Numbered from the stretch's first letter, positions 1-9,076 are shown. The stretch is 64,000 bases of DNA from Chryseobacterium sp. 6424 (GCF_003692615.1 NZ_CP023540.1:1178001-1242000); one strand, 5' to 3'. Numbers and translations: made by a program. The notes: a model not told the origin generated them from the sequence alone.

Positions 1-8
1 CTTCGCGC

Positions 9-38
9 TTTGTAATCAGAATATTTATCCTATTTTTG
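9..38 (+). promoter_or_regulatory. Bacteroidota-type promoter of the atp operon
   Basis: TTTG at 9-12, an 18 bp spacer, and TATTTTTG at 31-38 match the -33/-7 pattern (TTG ... TAnnTTTG) of Bacteroidota housekeeping promoters. Transcription would begin near 43-46, about 20 bases before the atpB start codon. Confidence 0.65.
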
Positions 39-64
39 CAAAACTTTAAAAAAGATATACAGTA

Positions 65-1171
65 ATGCTTAAAAGAGTTCTCCTTTTAGTTGGTTTTTTA
101 TCTACATTCACCCTTTCACAGGCACAGCATCATGAAGAGGTTGCCACAGCGCCCGCTACTGAGCAGGTAGCAGGCAATATGACAGAGGCTGAAAAAGAAA
201 AAGCTAAGAATCAGGAGTTTATACAGCACCACGTAAAGGATGCGCACAGCTTCGATATTATGGTGACCAAAGATGGCCATCACATTGGTTTTCCGTTGCC
301 TGTCATTTTTTATGACAAGGAAAACGGTCTTCACGCGATGATGAGTTCGGCTTTTAATCATGGCGAATCTACAGTGGAAAGCAAAGGCAGTCATTACAAA
401 CTTTACCACGAAAAAATTTATAAGACCGATGCTGCGGGAACCATCATCTATGACGATCACGGGCACGCAACCAACGCAAAAATGCTGGATTTGTCTATCA
501 CTAAAAGTGTTTTCGCTATCATTCTAGTAGCTTTGTTGATGGTTGTTTTATTCGGTTCTATCGCCAGAAGCTACAAGAATTCATTGGTGCCATCGGGTGC
601 GGGCAAAATTTTCGAACCTTTGATTATCTTCATCAGAGACGATATCGCTAAACCAAACATCGGTACAAACTATAAGAAATACATGGGTTATTTGCTGACC
701 GTATTTTTCTTCATCCTGTTCCTGAATGTTTTAGGTCTGATGCCTTTCGGGATCAACGTAACCGGAAACCTTGCGATTACTGCCGCCCTGGCGATCGTAA
801 CTTTCCTGATTACACAATTTACAGCAAACAAAACGTATTGGCAACACATATTCTGGATGCCAGGTCTTCCTTGGCCAATGAAATTCGTAATGATGCCGAT
901 TGAAATCATCGGGATGTTCATTAAGCCGTTCGCATTGCTGATCCGTCTTTTCGCGAACATGACGGCAGGTCACATCGTTGTAATGTCGCTTATCGCCATG
1001 ATTTATGTCTTCAAAAACGTAATCGCCGGTATCGCATTCCCGTTCCTGACGTTTGTACTTTACTTACTCGAAATATTGGTAGCATTCCTTCAGGCGTATA
1101 TTTTCACAATGCTTTCAGCGGTTTACTTCGGTATGGCTAATGAGGAGCATCACCATGAAGAAGCTCATTAA
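65..1171 (+). CDS. atpB: F0F1 ATP synthase subunit a
   Basis: Integral membrane a-subunit of the F0 motor; with the c-ring it forms the proton path. The first 20 or so residues look like a cleavable signal peptide ending in SQA, followed by a His/Glu-rich periplasmic domain of about 120 residues typical of Bacteroidota AtpB, so 368 aa is normal here although long against E. coli (271 aa). The conserved helix contains LLIRLFANMTAGH; Arg294 is the essential arginine facing the c-ring (E. coli Arg210). The C-terminus is His/Glu-rich. It is the first gene of atpBEFHAG and is preceded by a good promoter. Confidence 0.97.
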   Translation: MLKRVLLLVGFLSTFTLSQAQHHEEVATAPATEQVAGNMTEAEKEKAKNQEFIQHHVKDAHSFDIMVTKDGHHIGFPLPVIFYDKENGLHAMMSSAFNHGESTVESKGSHYKLYHEKIYKTDAAGTIIYDDHGHATNAKMLDLSITKSVFAIILVALLMVVLFGSIARSYKNSLVPSGAGKIFEPLIIFIRDDIAKPNIGTNYKKYMGYLLTVFFFILFLNVLGLMPFGINVTGNLAITAALAIVTFLITQFTANKTYWQHIFWMPGLPWPMKFVMMPIEIIGMFIKPFALLIRLFANMTAGHIVVMSLIAMIYVFKNVIAGIAFPFLTFVLYLLEILVAFLQAYIFTMLSAVYFGMANEEHHHEEAH

Positions 1172-1281
1172 ATAAAGAGCAAAGTAAAAAGGAAAAAATA
1201 AAAAGAGCAAACAGTCGATAGCCAAAAGCTAAAAGCCATTTGCCAAAAGCAATAGAAAACTAATTTTTTAAATTATATATT

Positions 1282-1476
1282 ATGGAAATCCCTAAGTTAG
1301 TAGGAGCAGGTCTAGTAGTAATCGGAGCAGGTCTTGGTATCGGTAAAATCGGTGCTGCTGCTTTAGAAGGTATGGCTCGTCAGCCAGAGCAGGCAGGTAA
1401 ACTGCAAACTGCGATGCTTATTGCTGCTGCACTTGTAGAAGGTCTTGCATTTGCTGCACTTTTCGCAGTAAACTAA
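1282..1476 (+). CDS. atpE: F0F1 ATP synthase subunit c
   Basis: Two-helix hairpin proteolipid of the rotor ring. The 64 aa protein is at the short end of the family (70-80 aa common). The polar loop ARQPE (Arg33-Gln34-Pro35) separates the helices, and Glu53 in the second helix is the ion-carrying carboxylate. The residues after Glu53 are Gly-Leu rather than Ser-Thr, and the first-helix position matching the Na+-ligand Gln of Ilyobacter is Ile20, so a proton-driven ring is expected. A terminator-like hairpin follows immediately. Confidence 0.96.
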   Translation: MEIPKLVGAGLVVIGAGLGIGKIGAAALEGMARQPEQAGKLQTAMLIAAALVEGLAFAALFAVN

Positions 1477-1489
1477 GAAGTTTCAAAAT

Positions 1490-1530
1490 CACTTGCCGGC
1501 AACGGTTGGTTACGGCAAGTGTTTTATTTA
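1490..1530 (+). terminator. terminator-like hairpin between atpE and atpF
   Basis: CACTTGCCG (1490-1498) and CGGCAAGTG (1513-1521) form a perfect 9 bp stem with a 14-base loop, followed by TTTTATTTA. It lies inside the operon in the 101-base atpE-atpF gap, so it is probably a partial terminator or a 3' stability hairpin for the atpB-atpE message. Confidence 0.7.
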
Positions 1531-1577
1531 GAAAATTAGAAAAAAGAATTTAAGAACAATATTTTATTATAACTCGT

Positions 1578-2075
1578 ATGGGATTATTAGAAGACTTTTC
1601 ATCAGGTTTATTCATTATTCAGTCGGTAATCTTTATTATTCTGCTTTTAATCTTGAGAAAGGTGGCTTGGAAGCCAATCATGGATGCCGTAAATGAAAGA
1701 GAAGTAACTATTGTTGATTCTCTTAACCAGGCAAAACTTGCGAAACAGGAAGTACAGAACCTGAAAGCAGAAAATGAGATCATCATCCGCGAAGCTAAGG
1801 TTGAGCGCGATAACATCCTGAAAGAAGCCCGGGAAATCAAAGAAAGGATCGTAGGTGAAGCTAAGGAACTGGCCAAAGCCGAAGGCGATAAAATGATCGA
1901 GCAGGCGCGCCAGTCTATCCAGGCTGAAAAGGCCGCAGCTATGGCTGATATTAAAAACCAAATAGGTACGCTTTCCGTAAACATCGCTGAAAGCATCCTG
2001 AAAGAAAAGCTGAATAACGAAGGCGCACAAAACACGCTGGTAGAGAATATCCTTAACAAATCTAACCTGAACTAA
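1578..2075 (+). CDS. atpF: F0F1 ATP synthase subunit b
   Basis: Peripheral stalk subunit. One N-terminal membrane helix (about residues 8-28) is followed by a long charged, alanine-rich coiled coil to residue 165. It links the membrane a-subunit to delta and the alpha3beta3 head. A single b gene (no b' paralogue) implies a homodimer stalk. atpH begins one base after its stop codon, indicating coupled translation. Confidence 0.96.
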   Translation: MGLLEDFSSGLFIIQSVIFIILLLILRKVAWKPIMDAVNEREVTIVDSLNQAKLAKQEVQNLKAENEIIIREAKVERDNILKEAREIKERIVGEAKELAKAEGDKMIEQARQSIQAEKAAAMADIKNQIGTLSVNIAESILKEKLNNEGAQNTLVENILNKSNLN

Positions 2076-2076
2076 G

Positions 2077-2616
2077 ATGCTCACAAGTAAAGTAGCAAAA
2101 AGATACGCAGAAGGTTTGCTGAGTTTTACCAAAGATGCAGGCAACACCGATGCGGTGTTTACCGAAATGGGTGATATGGTGAAGACCATTGCCGCCTCCC
2201 GGGATTTGCAGAATTTTTTTGCCTCCCCAATCATTGATGCCAAGAAAAAGCAGGCTATAGCAGATGAAATATTCAAAAGTTTTTCACCTGTTACGAAAAA
2301 CCTGGTTTCACTTATCATCAAGCAAGGCCGTGAAAGCCAAATGCAGAACATCGCGCAAGAGTTCATCAATAAAGTAAATGAGATGAATGGCGTACAGAGA
2401 GTTACGCTTACTTCAGCCGCGCCACTTTCCGATGATAATATCAGCAACATCCTGAAGTCTACCACATTAATCAACCAGCACAATAAGTTTGATGTGAAAA
2501 CTGTGATTGATCCTTCTTTAGTTGGTGGTTATATCCTTAGAGTAGGAGATCAGCAAATTGATGCTTCAGTGAAATCCAAACTGGGCAAACTTAAAAAAGA
2601 ATTTCAATTAAATTAA
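2077..2616 (+). CDS. atpH: F0F1 ATP synthase subunit delta
   Basis: OSCP/delta family subunit (179 aa) that clamps the top of the F1 head to the b dimer. The N-terminal helical bundle begins VAKRYAEGLLSF and the C-terminus carries the family signature DPSLVGGYILRVGDQQID. It is packed between atpF (1 base) and atpA (18 bases). Confidence 0.96.
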   Translation: MLTSKVAKRYAEGLLSFTKDAGNTDAVFTEMGDMVKTIAASRDLQNFFASPIIDAKKKQAIADEIFKSFSPVTKNLVSLIIKQGRESQMQNIAQEFINKVNEMNGVQRVTLTSAAPLSDDNISNILKSTTLINQHNKFDVKTVIDPSLVGGYILRVGDQQIDASVKSKLGKLKKEFQLN

Positions 2617-2634
2617 GACAAAAACAACCATAAA

Positions 2635-4212
2635 ATGGCAGAAATAAATCCGGCAGAAGTATCTGCAATTCTTAAACAGCAGTTGGCTAACTTCGACACC
2701 CAGTCTAATGTGGAAGAAGTAGGTACTGTATTGACCATCAGTGATGGGATCGCTTTAGTGTACGGTTTAGAAAATGTTCAGTACGGTGAATTGGTAAAAT
2801 TCGAAAGCGGCATTGAAGGAATCGTTCTAAATCTTGCTGAAGACAACGTAGGGGTTGCACTTCTTGGTGAGTCTAAGCAGGTTAAAGAAGGTGATACGGT
2901 GAACCGAACCAAAAGAATTTCATCGATCAACGTAGGTGAAGGTATGTTGGGACGTGTAGTTGATACCCTGGGGAACCCAATTGATGGTAAAGGACCTATC
3001 GCCGGAGATTTATACGAAATGCCACTCGAAAGAAAAGCACCGGGTGTAATTTTCCGTCAGCCGGTTACAGAACCACTTCAGACTGGTATCGTAGCAATCG
3101 ATTCCATGATCCCTGTTGGTAGAGGTCAGCGTGAATTGATCATCGGTGACCGTCAGACAGGTAAAACGACCGTGGCTATTGACACCATCCTAAACCAAAG
3201 AGAATTTTACGATGCTGGGCAACCGGTTTACTGTATCTACGTTGCAGTAGGTCAGAAAGCTTCTACCGTAGCACAAATCGTGAAAACACTTGAAGATAAA
3301 GGCGCAATGGCTTACACTGTGGTTGTAACCGCTAACGCTTCTGACCCTTCACCAATGCAGGTTTACGCGCCGATGGCCGGAGCTGCAATCGGTGAGTATT
3401 TCCGTGACACAGGTCGTCCTGCATTGATTATTTATGATGATTTATCCAAGCAGGCCGTAGCATACCGTGAACTTTCACTTCTTCTTAGAAGACCACCGGG
3501 CCGTGAGGCTTATCCAGGTGACGTGTTCTACCTTCACTCCAGATTATTGGAGCGTTCTGCAAAAGTAATCGCTGATGATACTATCGCTGCGCAAATGAAC
3601 GATCTTCCGGATTCTTTGAGACCTATCGTAAAAGGTGGCGGTTCACTTACTGCGCTTCCTATTATCGAAACTCAGGCTGGTGACGTTTCTGCATACATCC
3701 CAACGAACGTAATTTCGATTACGGACGGGCAGATCTTCCTTGAATCAGACTTATTTAACTCAGGTGTACGTCCGGCGATCAACGTAGGTATCTCTGTATC
3801 ACGTGTAGGAGGTAACGCGCAGATCAAGTCGATGAAGAAGGTTTCAGGTACATTGAAACTAGATCAGGCTCAGTACAAAGAACTTGAGGCATTTGCTAAA
3901 TTCGGTTCCGATCTTGATGCTTCTACGCAAGGTGTAATTTCTAAAGGTGAGAGAAACGTAGAGCTTCTTAAGCAGCCGGTAAACTCACCACTTCCTGTAG
4001 ATTCTCAGGTAGCGATGATTTATGCAGGTACAGAAAACCTGATGAGAAATATCCCAATCAGAAAGGTAAAAGAATTCCAAAAAGAATATGTGGAATTCCT
4101 GAGATCAAAGCATCCTGATACGATGGCAGCGATCAAGGCTGGAAAGATCGACGATAATATTACAGGCGTTCTGAAGCAGGCAGCTACAGAATTGGCTTCA
4201 AAATATAATTAA
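2635..4212 (+). CDS. atpA: F0F1 ATP synthase subunit alpha
   Basis: Non-catalytic nucleotide-binding subunit of F1, 525 aa. It shows the N-terminal beta-barrel, the P-loop GDRQTGKTT near residues 171-179, the Walker B stretch [12 protein letters not shown], and the ATP synthase alpha/beta signature [10 protein letters not shown]. No unusual features. A 176-base AT-rich spacer separates it from atpG. The catalytic beta subunit gene is not in this operon, as is usual in Bacteroidota, where atpDC sits elsewhere. Confidence 0.98.
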   Translation: MAEINPAEVSAILKQQLANFDTQSNVEEVGTVLTISDGIALVYGLENVQYGELVKFESGIEGIVLNLAEDNVGVALLGESKQVKEGDTVNRTKRISSINVGEGMLGRVVDTLGNPIDGKGPIAGDLYEMPLERKAPGVIFRQPVTEPLQTGIVAIDSMIPVGRGQRELIIGDRQTGKTTVAIDTILNQREFYDAGQPVYCIYVAVGQKASTVAQIVKTLEDKGAMAYTVVVTANASDPSPMQVYAPMAGAAIGEYFRDTGRPALIIYDDLSKQAVAYRELSLLLRRPPGREAYPGDVFYLHSRLLERSAKVIADDTIAAQMNDLPDSLRPIVKGGGSLTALPIIETQAGDVSAYIPTNVISITDGQIFLESDLFNSGVRPAINVGISVSRVGGNAQIKSMKKVSGTLKLDQAQYKELEAFAKFGSDLDASTQGVISKGERNVELLKQPVNSPLPVDSQVAMIYAGTENLMRNIPIRKVKEFQKEYVEFLRSKHPDTMAAIKAGKIDDNITGVLKQAATELASKYN

Positions 4213-4293
4213 TTAGATAATTAGGTAATTTGAGAATTAATTAATTTGAAAATTTAATTATGCAGCACAACGTTTCATTCTTTTATTTTTAAA

Positions 4294-4321
4294 TTTTTAA
4301 AGCTAAATTTTTAAAGCTAAA
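4294..4321 (+). repeat. two tandem 14-bp repeats in the atpA-atpG spacer
   Basis: TTTTTAAAGCTAAA occurs twice head to tail (4294-4307 and 4308-4321), and a third degenerate AGCTAAA follows at about 4329. The whole 4213-4388 spacer is AT-rich and contains no gene or convincing terminator. Confidence 0.7.
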
Positions 4322-4388
4322 TTATTACAGCTAAAGTCGTAAGGCTTCATTCTCAAATTATCCAATTTTCAAATTTTCAAATTAAATA

Positions 4389-5246
4389 ATGGCAAACTTA
4401 AAGGAAATACGGGGTAGAATTACTTCCATCTCTTCTACGATGCAAATCACCAGCGCGATGAAAATGGTTTCTGCAGCTAAGCTGAAGAAAGCTACAGACG
4501 CGATCGTAATGCTGAGACCTTACTCGGAGAAGTTGCAGGAAATTATTGAAAATGTAAGTTCCACGACGGATCTTGAAGGGATCTCCACATTTACTGAGGA
4601 AAGAGAAGTGCAAAAGGTTCTTTTCATCGTAGTTACTTCAAACAAAGGTCTTGCTGGGGCATTCAACTCTTCGGTAATCAAAGAGCTGAACAGCGCGCTT
4701 AGCAATACGCCGCACGAAGTTGAAATTTTAGCCGTTGGGAAAAAAGTGTTCGATGCAGTTCGCAAAACGCGTACCGTGTATGATAACCAAAGTGCGATCT
4801 TCGATGGCATGAGTTTCCAGGTAGTATCAAATTTCATGGAGAATGTGATGCGTGATTACCGTGAGGGTAAATTCGATAAAGTATTTGTTGTTTATAACAA
4901 ATTTATCAACGCCGCAACGCAGGAAGTTCAGCTTGAGCAGGTATTGCCGATAAAGATGGCGGAAAAAGAAGGATCTGCGAATACAGACTACCTTTTCGAA
5001 CCAAATGCGGCCGACATCCTGAATGTTCTGATTCCAAAATCGATCAAAACACAGGCTTACAAAGCAATTCTCGATTCTATTGCATCTGAGCACGGCGCCA
5101 GGATGACGGCTATGCACAAGGCTACCGACAATGCCGAAGCACTGCGAAACGAACTCAAGATTTTCTACAACAAAGCGCGGCAGGCTGCGATTACAAATGA
5201 GATTCTTGAAATTGTATCCGGCGCAGAAGCCCTTAAAAATTCGTAA
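4389..5246 (+). CDS. atpG: F0F1 ATP synthase subunit gamma
   Basis: Central rotor shaft of F1 (285 aa). The N-terminal helix begins MANLKEIRGRITSISSTMQITSAMKMVSAAKL and the C-terminal helix contains ARQAAITNEILEIVSGAEAL, the two strands of the rotating coiled coil. It is the last gene of the operon, followed 24 bases later by an intrinsic terminator. The epsilon and beta genes are absent from the window. Confidence 0.97.
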   Translation: MANLKEIRGRITSISSTMQITSAMKMVSAAKLKKATDAIVMLRPYSEKLQEIIENVSSTTDLEGISTFTEEREVQKVLFIVVTSNKGLAGAFNSSVIKELNSALSNTPHEVEILAVGKKVFDAVRKTRTVYDNQSAIFDGMSFQVVSNFMENVMRDYREGKFDKVFVVYNKFINAATQEVQLEQVLPIKMAEKEGSANTDYLFEPNAADILNVLIPKSIKTQAYKAILDSIASEHGARMTAMHKATDNAEALRNELKIFYNKARQAAITNEILEIVSGAEALKNS

Positions 5247-5270
5247 AAATTTCAATAAACAAATTTATAT

Positions 5271-5299
5271 AAGCATCGGTTTTACCGGTGCTTTTTTTG
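5271..5299 (+). terminator. intrinsic terminator of the atp operon
   Basis: AAGCATCGGT (5271-5280) pairs with ACCGGTGCTT (5284-5293) through one G-T wobble, followed by a T run. Confidence 0.9.
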
Positions 5300-5366
5300 T
5301 GCTAACCGCGCAATATTGATGCATTTGGATGGCGGATCGTTTCCCCGGCGTTATTTATTTTTTATA

Positions 5367-5374
5367 TATATTTG
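5367..5374 (+). promoter_or_regulatory. -7 promoter element for the CorC-family gene
   Basis: TATATTTG matches TAnnTTTG 24 bases before the start codon. No clear TTG element is visible at the expected distance, so the promoter is plausible but incomplete. Confidence 0.45.
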
Positions 5375-5398
5375 TAGGAATTATTTTTAAAAAATTAA

Positions 5399-6757
5399 AT
5401 GGACTCAGACGTCGTCAAGCTTTTACTGGCTTTATTCTTAGTATTACTCAATGGTTTTTTCGTAGCCGCAGAATTCTCAATCGTTAAGGTTCGTTACTCC
5501 CAAATTCAGCTCAAAGCTGCCGAAGGTAACTCGATGGCCAAGCAGGCCGAGCATATCATCAAACATCTCGATGAATATCTTTCTGCCACGCAGTTAGGGA
5601 TCACATTAGCTTCACTTGCGCTTGGTTGGGTAGGGGAAAGTGCGATGCACCATGTCATTGAAAACATATTCCATTATTTCAATTTTTCGATAGATCAGGC
5701 TACAGTAACTACCGTATCATTGGTATTAAGTTTCCTGTTGATTACCGTGATGCACATTGTGATGGGAGAGTTAATCCCGAAATCCATCGCGATCCGGAAG
5801 GCAGAAGCCACCACCATGGTCATTTCTGTACCGTTGAGGGTTTTCTATACCGTCTTCAAACCGTTTATCTGGACGATGAATCAGATGTCGAACGGCGTTT
5901 TAAGATTAATGAAAATTCATCCCGCTTCGGAACATGAAATACATTCCACGGAGGAACTTCAGCTACTTGTAAAGCAGTCTGCGGACAGTGGCGAGATTGA
6001 GGAAGAAAACTACGAGATCATTAAAAACGCATTTGATTTTACCGATCATTCTGCCAAGCAGATCATGGTACCACGGCAGAACATCGCTTCCATTGATATT
6101 GAAGCACCTGTAGAGGACATCATCAGTAAAATCATGGATAGTGGCTACTCCCGAATCCCGGCCTATAAAGGTTCTATTGATAATATCATCGGTATTTTCT
6201 ACGCCAAAGAAATCATCCGCGAATATATTCGCCGCAAGGGCGACATTACGCATGAAACTCTTACCGAGCTTATGCGCGAAGCCTTCTTTGTGGTTGGAAG
6301 CAAAAAAATATCTGACTTGCTGAAGGTTTTCCAACATAAAAAGCAGCATTTGGCCGTAGTTATTGATGAATTCGGTGGTACGGAAGGAATCATTACCTTA
6401 GAAGATATTCTGGAGGAGTTAGTAGGTGAAATTCAGGATGAAGAAGATGACGAGGATAAAATCGTAGATAAAATCGGGGAAAATGTATTCTGGGTACAGG
6501 CGACACAAAACCTTGATGAGATAAATGAGCATCTGCCGAAAATATTCCCGCTTTCAGAAGATGGGGAATATAATACACTCGCAGGTTTTATTCTTCATGA
6601 GTTAGAAGACATCCCTGAGGAGAACCAGGAGTTTGTAGTCAATGATTATAAAGTGAAAATCCTCAAAATGCAGAATAAGAGTGTTGATTTGGTAGAGCTT
6701 ACCTACATAGAGCCAAGCCTTCTTAGCGAGTTAGCCGACGAGATCACTGAAATGTAA
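5399..6757 (+). CDS. CNNM/CBS-domain membrane protein of the CorC/HlyC (hemolysin C) family
   Basis: Predicted inner-membrane protein (452 aa) of the DUF21/CNNM family, linked in other bacteria to Mg2+/Co2+ efflux. The N-terminal DUF21 domain (about 1-190) has several membrane helices and the motif VMGELIPKSIAI. A CBS pair follows (about 205-330, with MVPRQNIASID and DEFGGTEGIITLEDILEELVG). The C-terminal CorC/HlyC domain (about 350-435) contains GEYNTLAGFI. clpS starts six bases after its stop. Family assignment is firm; the transported ion is not shown by the sequence. Confidence 0.93.
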   Translation: MDSDVVKLLLALFLVLLNGFFVAAEFSIVKVRYSQIQLKAAEGNSMAKQAEHIIKHLDEYLSATQLGITLASLALGWVGESAMHHVIENIFHYFNFSIDQATVTTVSLVLSFLLITVMHIVMGELIPKSIAIRKAEATTMVISVPLRVFYTVFKPFIWTMNQMSNGVLRLMKIHPASEHEIHSTEELQLLVKQSADSGEIEEENYEIIKNAFDFTDHSAKQIMVPRQNIASIDIEAPVEDIISKIMDSGYSRIPAYKGSIDNIIGIFYAKEIIREYIRRKGDITHETLTELMREAFFVVGSKKISDLLKVFQHKKQHLAVVIDEFGGTEGIITLEDILEELVGEIQDEEDDEDKIVDKIGENVFWVQATQNLDEINEHLPKIFPLSEDGEYNTLAGFILHELEDIPEENQEFVVNDYKVKILKMQNKSVDLVELTYIEPSLLSELADEITEM

Positions 6758-6763
6758 GGAACG

Positions 6764-7075
6764 ATGAAAGACAGAACGCTTTGCCACTTAAAAGGTTACG
6801 AAAGCCCACAAAGGGAGTACGAAGAGGAAATCGCATTGCTGAATGAAGAAGATGAAGTATATAAACTCGTATTATGGAATGATGATGTAAATACCTTTGA
6901 TTTTGTCATCGAGTCGCTTATCGAAGTTTGCGGGCACACACTCGAACAGGCAGAACAATGTACCATCTTGGTACATTACAAAGGCAAATGTACCGTAAAA
7001 ACCGGTAGCCTGGATCTGCTGAAGCCCATGCACGAGAAACTTATAGCCCGCAGTTTAACTTCGGAAATTGTATAA
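6764..7075 (+). CDS. clpS: ATP-dependent Clp protease adaptor ClpS
   Basis: Small adaptor (103 aa) that delivers N-degron substrates to the Clp ATPase. The core LVLWNDDVNTFDFVIESL is the ClpS signature, with the Asn-Asp-Asp segment that binds the substrate N-terminus, and HYKGKCTV is the second conserved strand. An N-terminal extension of about 35 acidic residues fits the flexible arm that docks on the Clp ATPase. It is probably cotranscribed with the CorC-family gene (6 bases apart). Confidence 0.93.
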   Translation: MKDRTLCHLKGYESPQREYEEEIALLNEEDEVYKLVLWNDDVNTFDFVIESLIEVCGHTLEQAEQCTILVHYKGKCTVKTGSLDLLKPMHEKLIARSLTSEIV

Positions 7076-7119
7076 ACAAAGTTTCGGCGCTGCTGGAACT
7101 TTTTATTTAGTTACGATAT

Positions 7120-7773
7120 ATGAGTCCTATTTTATTAATAATCATTGCTGCAACATCCATTATCAGTTATCTTGCCTTTAGCAATCACGCGCTGTTCGAA
7201 AAATACAAGTTCAATGTGCGTTCAATTTTGCGGGATAAAGAGTATGTGCGGCTTATCTCGGCCGGCTTCCTCCATGGCGACATGGTGCACTTGCTGTTCA
7301 ATATGATGACGCTTTATTTCTTTGGTCCCATTGTCATTCAGGTTTTTGGAGCTTTCGGATTTTTACTCATTTATTTTTGTTCCATATTGTTCGGTAATTT
7401 GTTTTCGCTTTATTTATACAAAAATCAAGCTTGGTATTCCGCAATCGGAGCGAGTGGTGGGGTTTCAGGGATTTTGTTTGCCTCCATTGCAATGTTGCCC
7501 GACCTGACGCTCTATTTATTCTTTGTCATCCCAATTACCGGCTATGTGTTCGGATTGCTGTATTTTGCGTATTCGGTTTATATGATGCTGAACCCGCATG
7601 AAAACGATAATATCGGGCATGCCGCCCACTTAGGAGGGGCGTTTTTCGGTTTGCTGTATGCAGTGGCCCTTCAGCCAGAACGCGCGATTCAGAATTCCAT
7701 CTACCTACTCATCATGGCCCTTCCGCTTATTTATATGGCGTATATGGTTTTCGTGAAAAAGAAAATCGGGTAA
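7120..7773 (+). CDS. rhomboid family intramembrane serine protease
   Basis: Polytopic membrane protease (217 aa, about six helices). The catalytic dyad is visible: Ser112 in GASGGVSG and His170 in GHAAHLGG. The loop-1 region HGDMVHLLFNMMTLYFFG is also typical. Substrates are unknown. It lies 44 bases after clpS on the same strand and is followed by a dispersed repeat element. Confidence 0.94.
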   Translation: MSPILLIIIAATSIISYLAFSNHALFEKYKFNVRSILRDKEYVRLISAGFLHGDMVHLLFNMMTLYFFGPIVIQVFGAFGFLLIYFCSILFGNLFSLYLYKNQAWYSAIGASGGVSGILFASIAMLPDLTLYLFFVIPITGYVFGLLYFAYSVYMMLNPHENDNIGHAAHLGGAFFGLLYAVALQPERAIQNSIYLLIMALPLIYMAYMVFVKKKIG

Positions 7774-7813
7774 TTTTTTAGTAGCTTCACAAGCGGTTTT
7801 TCCATTGCAAATA

Positions 7814-7881
7814 GGTCCCGCTGTCCGCTATATCTGTTGCTTCGCTCGGCTGCGCAACAGGATGCCGCTTCCATCGGGGCT
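7814..7881 (+). repeat. dispersed covarying hairpin element, copy A (second half only)
   Basis: The left flank CTGTCCGCTATAT and right flank GATGCCGCTTCCATC nearly match copy C (CTGTTCGCTATAT and an identical right flank). The inner stem here is CTGTTGC (7834-7840) with GCAACAG (7854-7860), different from copy C but still complementary. The outer stem is CCCG (7817-7820) with CGGG (7875-7878). The first-hairpin half seen in copies B and C is absent. Confidence 0.75.
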
Positions 7882-7911
7882 ATAACCAAAGACCGATTTT
7901 CCGATCCATAA

Positions 7912-7940
7912 AAAAAGGGAAATCACTGATTTCCCTTTTC
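7912..7940 (-). terminator. intrinsic terminator of the NUMOD4/HNH-like gene
   Basis: On the minus strand a perfect inverted repeat around GGGAAATCA / TGATTTCCC is followed by a T run. The stop codon of the gene lies inside the hairpin. Confidence 0.85.
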
Positions 7941-8726
7941 ATACTTCAGCTGGTCGGCATCCGGTATTTGTACATTAGCCCAGTTTTCACCACTTTTGAT
8001 CCGCCACACCTGCATCTCCGAAATATTAAACTGTTTCGCGATCTGCTTCGAGGTTTTTTTACGCCGTAATAGCAACTTGATGTGGATCACCTGAGAAGAC
8101 GTAAGCTTCATGCCTTTCGTACGGGGTTTTTGCATGTACTTACGATATTTTTTCAGGGCAATTATTTTAGGGTTCGCACTTTGATGCAATTGGTGTTCTT
8201 CCTGAGTCATCCATTTAAGGTTTGTCACCACATTGTTGGTTTTATCATAATCCAAATGGGTCACAATAATCTGACCTTCGGTTGGTGGTGGTAAAAAATA
8301 AGTCGCTACGAGGCGGTGTACCATAAAATGATGATTGATGGTACGTTTTTTCAGGTTCGTGAGGAGCCTTTTGCTTAAGGATGCCTTCTTTTTCTGGATC
8401 AGTTGGGTAATACGTTCTACACTTTCAGGGTGATCCAACTTCCTGATTTTGTTTCTGCGGATCTTGTGGAGTTCAGAGATTTCTTTTTTAAGCTCATCGA
8501 ACTTCACTTGGTCTTTCTCGTCGCGGTGTCTGTAAAGTTTCAGGCGAATCACTTTATAACCCTCGGTCATCGAGCCTTTTAATATCCTGCCTTCGGCAAC
8601 TTTATTAAACGTTCTTACCTGACCGAGATTCGAGACTTCAAGCCGGAAATCATTTGTAAAGTCAAAATCAAATGCTACCTGCTTCCAAACTTCTTCTCCT
8701 TTTTCATTCATTCTAATTGCTGTCAA
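7923..8726 (-). CDS. NUMOD4 and HNH domain protein with C-terminal helix-turn-helix
   Basis: The 267 aa protein has an N-terminal NUMOD4-like module (EVWKQV, LEVSNLGQVRTF, EGRILKGS near residues 10-52). A Lys/Arg-rich helical insert spans about 65-125. The HNH core is about 130-180, with HRLVATYFLPP and VTHLDYDKTNNVVTNLKWMT followed by EEHQLH. The C-terminal part (about 205-250) reads as a helix-turn-helix: LTSSQVIHIKLLLRRKKTSKQIAKQF. NUMOD4-HNH modules occur in homing endonucleases, but this copy is free-standing between housekeeping genes. It could be a nuclease or a DNA-binding regulator derived from one. An internal Met six codons in is an alternative start. Confidence 0.8.
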   Translation of the reverse strand: MTAIRMNEKGEEVWKQVAFDFDFTNDFRLEVSNLGQVRTFNKVAEGRILKGSMTEGYKVIRLKLYRHRDEKDQVKFDELKKEISELHKIRRNKIRKLDHPESVERITQLIQKKKASLSKRLLTNLKKRTINHHFMVHRLVATYFLPPPTEGQIIVTHLDYDKTNNVVTNLKWMTQEEHQLHQSANPKIIALKKYRKYMQKPRTKGMKLTSSQVIHIKLLLRRKKTSKQIAKQFNISEMQVWRIKSGENWANVQIPDADQLKYEKGNQ

Positions 8727-9076
8727 AATAGTTGATTTTTTTGATTAAAAATGGCTGCTCAAAAAATTATGGCGTATTGCCGCTCGCTTCGCTCGCGCCA
8801 CTGCATTTTCATCCTGTGTTTTTTTGACATCATAAATCATCATCACAAATCAGCAAGAATATAAAGAACAGTCCTTTATCATTTGCACCTGCTGAAATTC
8901 ATTAAAATGAATGTGATACGATTCACTTCTGTGAATAATTATTTGATTTTCAATCAGCTAAAGTCGTGTGGTTAAATTACTGACTGAATGGTCTATCAAA
9001 GGTATTAAAAAAAAACAAAACAGCCCATTATGTGAGACATAATTCTTTTTTGACGCTCGCTTCGCTCGCGCCCTCC
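8727..9076. other. 350-base intergenic region with a 19-bp direct repeat
   Basis: No gene is visible. CGCTCGCTTCGCTCGCGCC occurs at 8781-8799 and again at 9054-9072, near the two edges of the region. The sequence between is AT-rich. Confidence 0.6.

Noticed and set aside
116..466. Long antisense frames inside atp, trp-like and other core genes (for example 116-466 and 1647-2483 minus)
   Set aside because: They mirror conserved genes, lack family features and promoters, and follow the codon pattern of the sense gene.
1282..1476. Sodium-binding c subunit
   Set aside because: The residues after Glu53 and at the first-helix ligand position do not match the Na+ motif.
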